From assembly GCA_910579425.1 (NCBI GenBank), contig CAJTVL010000078.1, positions 1 to 17,870 on the forward strand: a stretch of 17,870 nt of DNA, written 5' to 3'. Source of the stretch: an uncultured Lachnospiraceae bacterium. GTDB lineage: Bacteria; Bacillota; Clostridia; Lachnospirales; Lachnospiraceae. Numbering within the stretch: the first letter of the stretch is position 1; the number at the start of each line of letters is the position of its first letter. Both the position numbers and the translations under genes were made by a program. This document shows, piece after piece, positions 6,271 to 12,328 of this stretch. Below the pieces are notes generated by a model. It saw only the letters and a program-made list of their open reading frames with translations, had not been told where the DNA came from and searched no databases.

Positions 6271-9075
6271 ATGAGCATGGCAAAAATGGTATTGGATCTG
6301 GAAAAGTACACGCAATGTGCAAGAAAAACGGCGGCGGAGGGACAGGTGCTTCTGCGCAACGAAAAGGGGGTTCTGCCCATCCCTGCAGGCGGCAGGGTGG
6401 CAGTTTTCGGGAGAATACAGTCCCACTATTATAAGAGCGGCACAGGTTCAGGAGGAATGGTGAATGTGGACAGGGTGACAGGGATTCTGGACGCATTGCT
6501 GGAAGAGGAATCGGTGGAGGTGAACCAGAAGCTCCTTGGCGTTTACAGGGAGTGGGAGAAGGAGAATCCTTTTAATGAAGGAATCGGCTGGGGAAACGAG
6601 CCCTGGTCCCAGGAGGAAATGCCGCTGACCCGGGAGCTGGTCAGGGAGGCTGCAGAGGAGTCCGACTATGCGCTGGTGATCATCGGCAGAACAGCCGGGG
6701 AGGATCAGGACAATCTGAATCACCCCGGTTCGTACCTTTTGGCCCAGGCAGAGGAGGAGATGCTGAAGCAGGTTCGGGAAGGCTTTGAGAAAATGATCGT
6801 TGTTCTCAATGTGGGCAATATTATGGACATGAGCTTTGTGGAGAAATACCGGCCGGAAGCAGTGCTATATGCATGGCAGGGAGGAATGGTGGGCGGCTAT
6901 GGCACTGTGGATGTGCTTACCGGAAGGGTAAACCCCTGCGGAAAGCTTTCGGATACCATTGCATATAAGCTTTCGGACTATCCTTCAGACAATAATTTCG
7001 GCAACCTGGATAGGGATGTCTATGAGGAAGATATTTATGTGGGCTACCGCTATTTTGAGACGGCGGCGAAGGAGAAGGTGCAGTATCCTTTTGGATTTGG
7101 GCTCTCCTACACGGACTTTGAGATGGAGGCAGCCGGATTTGAGGTAAGAGAGAGTGAAATCCTGACCGGAGTCAGAGTGAAAAATACAGGCTGCCGACCG
7201 GGCAAGGAGGTGGTGCAGATTTATGTGAGCGCTCCCCAGGGAGAGCTGGGAAAGCCCGAAAAGGTACTTGCGGCTTTCGGAAAGACCAGGGAGCTTGTAG
7301 TGGGAGAGGAGGAGACTTTAAGCTTTTCGATCCCCTTCAGCGCCTTTGCGTCCTATGACGAGACGGGAGTTACGGGGTATGAATCCTGTTATGTGCTGGA
7401 AAAAGGAGAGTACAGGGTTTGGGCCGGAAGCAGCGTAAGAGATGGGGAGGAAGCCGGAAGCTTTGTGCTTGATGAGACGAAAAAGCTGAGTCAGTGCTCT
7501 CAGGCCATGGCGCCGGAACAGAAAATGAAACGTCTTAAGGCTCACAGAAATGAGGATGGAAGTCTTGGATTTTGTTACGAGGAAGCGCCTGTCAGGAAGG
7601 AGCGGCAGGCGGCGGTAAGGGAGCGCAATCTGCCAAAGGATATTCCTCTTACCGGTGATCAGGGCTATAAACTGGGAGACGTGAAAGAGGGCCGGGTATC
7701 CATGGAGGATTTCATAGCCCAGCTTTCCGAGGATGATCTTTCCGCCATCATCCGCGGCGAGGGGATGGGGAGTCCCAAGGTGACGCCGGGAACGGCGGCT
7801 GCTTTCGGCGGAATTTCCCGGAGCCTGAACGCCTTCGGCATTCCCTGCGGATGCTGTACGGACGGGCCTTCCGGTATGCGTATGGACAGCGGCGCCAAGG
7901 CTTTCAGCCTGCCCAACGGAACCCTTCTTGCCTGTACCTTTAACCTGGATTTGGTAGAAGAGCTGTTTACCTTTACCGGTGTGGAGATGGTGAAAAATAA
8001 AATAGACGCTCTCCTTGGCCCGGGCATCAACATCCACAGGCATCCTTTAAACGGAAGGAATTTTGAATATTTTTCGGAGGATCCACTGCTCACCGGAAAG
8101 ATGGCGGCAGCGCAGATCCGCGCCATGCACAAGGCGGGAGTGACGGGCACCATCAAGCATTTTTGCGCCAACAATCAGGAAACCAAGCGGCATTTTGTGA
8201 ACAGTGTGGCATCCGAGAGAGCTCTTCGGGAAATCTATTTAAAGGGCTATGAGATTGCCGTGAAGGAAGGCGGGGCAGACTCCGTTATGACCAGCTACGG
8301 GGCGGTAAACGGAATCTGGACAGCCGGAAACTATGAGTTGAATACGGTAATTCTGCGGGGAGAATGGGGATTTAAAGGAATCGTGATGACGGACTGGTGG
8401 GCCACCATGAATGACGAGGGACAGGCCTGTGCAAGCAAGACCAATCTTGCGGCTATGGTCAGGGCCCAGAACGACATTTACATGGTCTGCCCCGAGGCCG
8501 ACAAAAATACGGAGGGCGATAATACCCTTTCTTCCCTGGAAGCGGGAACCCTTACCCTGGGCGAGCTTCAGAGAAATGCCATGAATATCTGCGCCTTTAT
8601 GATGAATACCCATGCCTATGCCCGAAGCCTTGGAGATGAGACAAATGTGGAAGTGATCGGACAAAACGGCCGGGTGCAGGAAGAAGAGGAGGAGGTCATC
8701 TATTACAAGGCGGACGAGAAGGGGATCACCCTGAATCTGGAAACGGTGAAGGCGAAAAAGGGAACCTTTTATTCCTTCGCCCTTGACCTTCAAAAAACAG
8801 GAGGCTACCGGGTGGCCATCACGGCCAAATCAGATCTGGGCGAGCTGGCTCAGATGCCGGTTACCTTGCAGGCAGGCGGTACGCCCGTGGCGGTATTTAC
8901 CTTTAACGGAACCGGCGGGGAATGGACGCCGATAGAGAAAAGGGTGGTATTCCCCCATAAGTATGCGCTTCTTCGGCTGTACTTTGGGCAGAGCGGGCTG
9001 GATTTGAAGGAGATTGCCTTTACCTTTGAGAAGCCCTTTGATGAGCTTTCGGGGGATCCCTCTTATGTGATGTAA
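6271..9075 (+). CDS. Domain-permuted GH3 beta-glucosidase with C-terminal CBM6-like module
   Basis: This 934-residue glycoside hydrolase family 3 enzyme has its domains in reversed order. The usual C-terminal alpha/beta sandwich comes first (about 1-275, with GQVLLRNEKGVLP and an acid/base candidate E144 in GRTAGED). A fibronectin III-like domain follows (about 290-385), then the catalytic barrel domain (about 470-775). The barrel holds DGPSGMR (531-537), GRNFEYFSEDP (595-605), K629-H630 and the nucleophile D708 in VMTDWW. The same order is known for Ruminococcus albus and Butyrivibrio fibrisolvens beta-glucosidases. Residues about 805-930 resemble a CBM6-like beta-sandwich. There is no signal peptide, so it acts in the cytoplasm on imported glycosides. 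The start at 6271 is chosen because AAAGGG (6259-6264) suits it better than the ATG at 6277. Confidence 0.92.
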   Translation: MSMAKMVLDLEKYTQCARKTAAEGQVLLRNEKGVLPIPAGGRVAVFGRIQSHYYKSGTGSGGMVNVDRVTGILDALLEEESVEVNQKLLGVYREWEKENPFNEGIGWGNEPWSQEEMPLTRELVREAAEESDYALVIIGRTAGEDQDNLNHPGSYLLAQAEEEMLKQVREGFEKMIVVLNVGNIMDMSFVEKYRPEAVLYAWQGGMVGGYGTVDVLTGRVNPCGKLSDTIAYKLSDYPSDNNFGNLDRDVYEEDIYVGYRYFETAAKEKVQYPFGFGLSYTDFEMEAAGFEVRESEILTGVRVKNTGCRPGKEVVQIYVSAPQGELGKPEKVLAAFGKTRELVVGEEETLSFSIPFSAFASYDETGVTGYESCYVLEKGEYRVWAGSSVRDGEEAGSFVLDETKKLSQCSQAMAPEQKMKRLKAHRNEDGSLGFCYEEAPVRKERQAAVRERNLPKDIPLTGDQGYKLGDVKEGRVSMEDFIAQLSEDDLSAIIRGEGMGSPKVTPGTAAAFGGISRSLNAFGIPCGCCTDGPSGMRMDSGAKAFSLPNGTLLACTFNLDLVEELFTFTGVEMVKNKIDALLGPGINIHRHPLNGRNFEYFSEDPLLTGKMAAAQIRAMHKAGVTGTIKHFCANNQETKRHFVNSVASERALREIYLKGYEIAVKEGGADSVMTSYGAVNGIWTAGNYELNTVILRGEWGFKGIVMTDWWATMNDEGQACASKTNLAAMVRAQNDIYMVCPEADKNTEGDNTLSSLEAGTLTLGELQRNAMNICAFMMNTHAYARSLGDETNVEVIGQNGRVQEEEEEVIYYKADEKGITLNLETVKAKKGTFYSFALDLQKTGGYRVAITAKSDLGELAQMPVTLQAGGTPVAVFTFNGTGGEWTPIEKRVVFPHKYALLRLYFGQSGLDLKEIAFTFEKPFDELSGDPSYVM

Positions 9076-9100
9076 AAGCGGAGCATTCTGTTTCTGAAAG

Positions 9101-9129
9101 GTGACATCCGCGGAGGAAGGACATATAGT
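9101..9129 (+). promoter_or_regulatory. Candidate promoter of the C26 hydrolase gene
   Basis: GTGACA (9101-9106) and TATAGT (9124-9129) are 17 bases apart. It lies between the GH3 stop codon and the hydrolase start. Co-transcription with GH3 also remains possible because no terminator separates them. Confidence 0.5.
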
Positions 9130-9159
9130 AAAATAACAGCTTTTTCAGGAGAGAGGGAC

Positions 9160-9804
9160 TTGAAAAATATTTTGATTGCCGGGGAGAGGGGAAAAACCAG
9201 GAATTATGAAAATGCGCTGGCTCATCTGGGATGTGCCTTTAAGACCTCTCTGCATGTGCCTGATCTCTCCCTTTATGACGGGCTGCTTCTGCCGGGAGGC
9301 GGGGATATTGATCCCCGGCTTTTCGGCCAGCTCCCGGCGGGAAGCCGCGCCTTTGACCCGAAGCTTGACCGTATCCAGCTTGCTGTCTTAGGGGCATTCG
9401 TGAAAGCGAAAAAGCCGGTGCTGGGAATCTGTAAAGGGATGCAGCTCATCAATATCTATTTTGGCGGGGATATGATTCAGCATCTTTCCTGTGCCGAGAC
9501 CCATGAATACACAGAAGAGGACCGGCTTCACGAAACGGAGGCCGTAAAGGGCTCATACCTGGAGGCGCTCTACGGAGAACGCTTTGTGGTGAACAGCGCC
9601 CACCATCAGGGGGTGGATGCTCCGGGGCGGGGGATAACCTATGTGCAGTCCGCAAAGGACGGCGTCATCGAGGCTCTGGCCCATGAGAGCCTTCCCGTTT
9701 ACGGGGTGCAGTGGCATCCGGAACGGCTTTGCTTTGAGCACCGCAGAGAGAAGGCCGTGGACGGGAGGGCGCTGCTGGAATTTTTTGTCCGGTGCTGCGT
9801 GTAA
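9160..9804 (+). CDS. Class I glutamine amidotransferase-like peptidase C26 (gamma-glutamyl hydrolase type)
   Basis: This 214-residue enzyme belongs to the C26 group, which includes PuuD-type gamma-glutamyl-gamma-aminobutyrate hydrolases. These cleave gamma-glutamyl amide bonds. PGGGDIDPRLFG is followed by the nucleophile elbow GICKGMQ with C91, and the triad is completed by H186 and E188 in VQWHPE. The HHQGVD stretch is also typical. It is shorter than the roughly 250 residues of PuuD. Translation starts at a TTG with AGGAG 8 bases upstream; the next in-frame ATG would lose the nucleophile. It follows GH3 on the same strand and ends one base from the stop codon of the opposing gene. The substrate is not evident, and a link to the sugar genes is only positional. 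Confidence 0.85.
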   Translation: MKNILIAGERGKTRNYENALAHLGCAFKTSLHVPDLSLYDGLLLPGGGDIDPRLFGQLPAGSRAFDPKLDRIQLAVLGAFVKAKKPVLGICKGMQLINIYFGGDMIQHLSCAETHEYTEEDRLHETEAVKGSYLEALYGERFVVNSAHHQGVDAPGRGITYVQSAKDGVIEALAHESLPVYGVQWHPERLCFEHRREKAVDGRALLEFFVRCCV

Positions 9805-9805
9805 G

Positions 9806-10354
9806 TCAGGCCTGCCTTTCGGAGCCGGAGAGCTGGCTTTTTTGAAACAACTTAACCAGCCGAAAGCGGAAGCACAGCACCATGGCAGCTACGGCCCCCA
9901 CCACAGCCTGCAAGACCTGGAAGGGGAGCTTCAGGATCGCATATTCCACGGTGCTGTAGAGAAAGGCTCTGCCGAGGGAATAGCCCGTCACCATGATGAC
10001 GGCTCCCAGAAAAACCCCGATTCCTGCCGCAAGAGCCTTCTTTTCGGGAAAAAGACGGCGGGCACACAGGGAGATCACCACAGCCTGCAGCCCGTGGGTG
10101 GCAAGGGATACAAACATGGGCGTGGGATAAAAGAAGAAGTCTCCCAGAAAGGAACCGACACCGCCTGCAATGAAAGCGCTGAGGGGATCCAAAAGGATGG
10201 CCGCGGTGCAGATTACTATGTCGTTTAAGTAAAGATGGCCGCCGGGAACCGGAACTCCGAAGGAGCTTAAGGCCACATTCATTGCCATAAACATGGCGGT
10301 AACGGTGAGCCGGCGCAGGGAATATCTCTGGGCCGCCGGTTTTGCTGTATTCAT
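9806..10354 (-). CDS. ECF transporter substrate-binding (S) subunit
   Basis: This 182-residue membrane protein has about five or six hydrophobic segments and the hallmarks of ECF S components. A short Arg-rich N-terminus leads into TVTAMFMAMNVALS, followed by GGHLYLNDIVI and an AGGVGSFLGD loop. S subunits bind a vitamin or related small molecule and work with a shared energising module (EcfT and two ATPases), none of which is seen here. The start is the ATG at 10354, with GGAGG 5 bases before it; an upstream in-frame ATG has no such site. The specificity cannot be told from sequence. Its 3' end converges on the C26 gene with one base between the stop codons. Confidence 0.85.
   Translation of the reverse strand: MNTAKPAAQRYSLRRLTVTAMFMAMNVALSSFGVPVPGGHLYLNDIVICTAAILLDPLSAFIAGGVGSFLGDFFFYPTPMFVSLATHGLQAVVISLCARRLFPEKKALAAGIGVFLGAVIMVTGYSLGRAFLYSTVEYAILKLPFQVLQAVVGAVAAMVLCFRFRLVKLFQKSQLSGSERQA
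9821..9843 (+). terminator. Terminator of the C26 gene inside the opposing gene
   Basis: AGCCGG/CTGGCT (one G-T pair) around an AGAG loop is followed directly by six T residues. It sits 18 bases after the C26 stop codon, within the last codons of the convergent ECF gene. Confidence 0.6.
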
Positions 10355-10369
10355 AATTACCTCCATTCC

Positions 10370-10385
10370 GCCGCCCGCAGGCGGC
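10370..10385 (-). promoter_or_regulatory. GC-rich hairpin beside the ECF ribosome binding site
   Basis: GCCGCC and GGCGGC form a perfect 6-bp stem around a 4-base loop. It ends only a few bases before the GGAGG of the ECF subunit gene, so it could affect translation. No known riboswitch class was recognised in the 170-base leader. Confidence 0.4.
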
Positions 10386-10407
10386 ACGTGAATCGCTATA
10401 TTCTTTG

Positions 10408-10437
10408 TTCCTATAGGAAATCCGCTTTTTATGATAA
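10408..10437 (-). promoter_or_regulatory. Candidate promoter with 12-bp palindrome upstream of ECF gene
   Basis: TTCCTATAGGAA (10408-10419) is a perfect palindrome that covers a possible -10, TATAGG. A weak -35, TTATCA, lies 16 bases further up on the minus strand. A repressor site over the promoter would explain this layout, but both elements are only partial matches. Confidence 0.35.
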
Positions 10438-10527
10438 GTGCAATGTGGCTTGGTTTGAAGTGCCAGAACTGATATTTTTGACCATACCAGAGAGGGAAGG
10501 CTCAAGCCCTGAAGGCCGGCTTATTGC

Positions 10528-10567
10528 AAAAAAAAACCAGGAGACGGCAGGCGCCTCCCGGTTTTTT
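10528..10567. terminator. Two-way rho-independent terminator
   Basis: The stem ACCAGGAG/CTCCCGGT (10536-10543 with 10555-10562) can extend to about 11 bp. It is flanked by nine A on the left and six T on the right, so it works in either direction. On the minus strand it ends the XRE gene, whose stop codon overlaps its edge. It also insulates the ECF gene. Confidence 0.85.
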
Positions 10568-11024
10568 ATTCCTTATCCCATTGCTTCATGCGCCTTGCAC
10601 AGAGAAAGATTAAAAGGGCGGTGGCAATCAGGAATTCGGAAAATATAACAGATGCATTCCATATTTCAAAATAATAATGACCGATAAAGTATGCGGCCAA
10701 AAACAGAGAATATATGGCTGCAGCGTACATTTTAAAGATAAAATTCCGGTGACGCTTCTGTTCTCTTTGCAGAAGCTGTTGTTGCTGATTCTCCAGCATT
10801 TCGGTTTTCAGCGAAAGATTGTCTACCTTGGAGGGCTTTAGAAGGCAGTCCGTAGATACGTTAAAGACCTCGCTGAGAGCCGTGATCTTATCCAGCTCCG
10901 GCAGGGACTGTCCCGACTCCCATTTTGATATGGTTTGCCTTGAAACATCCAGTTGCTCTGCCAACTGATCCTGTGTCCAGCTTCTGCTTTTTCTTAAAGT
11001 AAGTATTTTTTCTGCCAAGTCCAT
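10566..11024 (-). CDS. XRE-family regulator with two C-terminal membrane segments
   Basis: This 152-residue protein begins with an XRE/Cro-like helix-turn-helix (about 5-60, with WTQDQLAEQLDVSRQTISKW). A Gln/Glu-rich, probably helical linker (about 70-93) follows, and then two hydrophobic segments (about 96-119 and 123-143). It is probably a DNA-binding protein tethered to the membrane that responds to an envelope signal. This layout is common in Firmicutes and usually has no known ligand. The start at 11024 is where family similarity begins; AAAGGA lies 10 bases upstream. The 37 extra upstream residues in the open frame look non-coding. No clear promoter was found. Confidence 0.82.
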   Translation of the reverse strand: MDLAEKILTLRKSRSWTQDQLAEQLDVSRQTISKWESGQSLPELDKITALSEVFNVSTDCLLKPSKVDNLSLKTEMLENQQQQLLQREQKRHRNFIFKMYAAAIYSLFLAAYFIGHYYFEIWNASVIFSEFLIATALLIFLCARRMKQWDKE

Positions 11025-11356
11025 AAAATGTGATTCCTTTCCTTTTGTGCGTTTGCGGGTACACCTAAAGGGTATCAGGATTGGCGGTTGCACACAAGCA
11101 ATCTGACTGTATTTTTGCGCAACTGCCGGGGGCAAAACGGGGAATGGGAAGCTTTTCTTATTTACATTCCTGTTTCCAATCTCTTTTTATCGTTCATTCT
11201 GTTCCTCACATGAATCAACATGAGTGTAACAGATATAACCGATTTATATAATTACCGGATTTTGATTGGGGAAGAACAGCAGATCCGCTTCCGGCTGAAC
11301 GGGAGCCAAAACACAGCGGCCGGGTAAGCGATGAAGATAAAATTTTCTTGAATGTA
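11025..11356. other. Intergenic control region between XRE and toxin-antitoxin genes
   Basis: No gene is supported here. It holds the palindrome TTGCGCAA (11115-11122), the dyad GGAATG/CATTCC (11141-11146 with 11165-11170) and a loose dyad GATTG/CAATC near 11080-11104. These could be regulator sites. No good promoter for the XRE gene was seen. Confidence 0.4.
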
Positions 11357-11385
11357 TTGCTTTTGTCCGCACATTCCTGCATAAT
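11357..11385 (+). promoter_or_regulatory. Promoter of the toxin-antitoxin operon
   Basis: TTGCTT (11357-11362) and CATAAT (11380-11385) are separated by 17 bases, about 45 bases before the antitoxin start codon. Antitoxins of this type normally repress their own promoter, but no clear operator was identified. Confidence 0.6.
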
Positions 11386-11429
11386 ATAGGTGAGGCTGGG
11401 AACACTGAGCCCGGAAAGGAGTTTTCGAT

Positions 11430-11732
11430 ATGGCAAAATCAGCAAACCTTTATGCACGAATCGAGCCGGATGTAAAAGAACAGGCAGAAACCATTTTAAA
11501 CGCCCTGGGCATTCCTGCGTCCAACGCCATCACCATGTTCTACAAACAGATCATTCTCCACAATGGTCTGCCCTTTGAGGTGAAGCTGCCGGAGCATCCT
11601 CTGGATGTCAGCCGCATGACGGTTGAGCAGCTGCACGCAGAACTGGAGAAAGGATATGCGGATATTCAGGCAGGACGTGCCCGTCCGGCTTCGGAGGTCT
11701 TTGCCGACATCCGTAAGGAATACGGCATATGA
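11430..11732 (+). CDS. RelB/DinJ-family antitoxin
   Basis: This 100-residue protein has an N-terminal ribbon-helix-helix domain (MAKSANLYARIEP through the LGIPASNAITMFYKQI helices), typical of the RelB/DinJ family. It would bind DNA for autoregulation. The C-terminal half (about 50-100) is the charged part that wraps the toxin. AAAGGAG lies 8 bases before the ATG. The toxin gene starts within its last codon (ATGA overlap), so the two are translationally coupled and made in fixed proportion. The module is complete and is probably mobile accessory DNA. Confidence 0.88.
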   Translation: MAKSANLYARIEPDVKEQAETILNALGIPASNAITMFYKQIILHNGLPFEVKLPEHPLDVSRMTVEQLHAELEKGYADIQAGRARPASEVFADIRKEYGI

Positions 11733-12052
11733 ACTATGAAGTAAGACTGACAACTGAAGCAGAGAATGACCTTCGCGGTATTTTCGAGTATATTGCCTTT
11801 GAACTGCAATCACCGCAAAATGCCGCAGGTCAGCTTGACCGGCTGGAGCAAAGCATTATGTCTCTGGATCAGATGCCGGAGCGGTTTCGTGTGTACGAAA
11901 AAGAACCGTGGCACAGCCGTGATCTCCGTATCATGCCGGTGGATAACTATCTCGTGTTCTACATACCGAACCACGAGGAGCAGACTGTCAAGATCATGCG
12001 TGTGATATATGGCGGACGGGATATAGATAAGCAGCTAAACCGGTTTTTGTAA
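11729..12052 (+). CDS. RelE/ParE-family toxin
   Basis: This 107-residue protein has the RelE/ParE fold signature. An opening LTTEAENDLRGIFEYIA helix pair is followed by a central LDQMPERFRVYEKEPW segment, and it ends with RIMPVDNYLVFYI and VKIMRVIYGGRDI strands. RelE members cleave mRNA on the ribosome and ParE members poison gyrase; sequence alone does not decide which applies here. It has full length, with no sign of decay. Expression depends on coupling to the overlapping antitoxin gene. A terminator follows 24 bases after its stop codon. Confidence 0.88.
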   Translation: MNYEVRLTTEAENDLRGIFEYIAFELQSPQNAAGQLDRLEQSIMSLDQMPERFRVYEKEPWHSRDLRIMPVDNYLVFYIPNHEEQTVKIMRVIYGGRDIDKQLNRFL

Positions 12053-12076
12053 TTCCATAACTTTATAACTTTAGTT

Positions 12077-12106
12077 AAGAGTCGAGCAATGGGCTCTTTT
12101 CTTTTA
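12077..12106 (+). terminator. Terminator of the toxin-antitoxin operon
   Basis: AAGAGTC and GGCTCTT pair over 7 bp (one G-T) around an 8-base loop and are followed by a T-rich run ending at 12106. Confidence 0.7.
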
Positions 12107-12169
12107 CCTGGAGGTCGGCAACGAACCATGAAGGTAACTCATTTACATTGCTGTTTCATAACGAAATAA

Positions 12170-12188
12170 AAAACAGAAACGCTGTTTT
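12170..12188 (+). promoter_or_regulatory. Dyad overlapping the surface-protein promoter
   Basis: AAAACAG and CTGTTTT form a perfect 7-bp inverted repeat with a 5-base centre. It reaches into the -35 element of the next promoter. Related GCTGTTT words occur near 12150 and 12245. It may be a repressor site. Confidence 0.4.
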
Positions 12189-12213
12189 CATTATCTTTTG
12201 TCTGTGATATACT
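12185..12213 (+). promoter_or_regulatory. Promoter of the surface protein gene
   Basis: TTTTCA (12185-12190) and TATACT (12208-12213) are 17 bases apart, and a TG one base before the -10 makes it an extended -10. The untranslated leader would be about 110 bases. Confidence 0.6.
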
Positions 12214-12328
12214 TAACAGCGCATCAATCTTAGACAGGAATATTGCTGTTGCGGCCTTTACCAGAGGCGGGGGCTGGCAGATAAAAATAAAAGTCAGAAT
12301 TTAATAAAGAAGAAAGGAAAACAAGGCA

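Noticed and set aside
7318..8043. Long antisense open frame within the GH3 gene
   Set aside because: It is a shadow of GC-rich coding sequence, lies opposite catalytic motifs and resembles no protein family.
10386..10524. Known riboswitch upstream of the ECF subunit
   Set aside because: No TPP, cobalamin, FMN, preQ1 or folate core motif could be recognised by eye.
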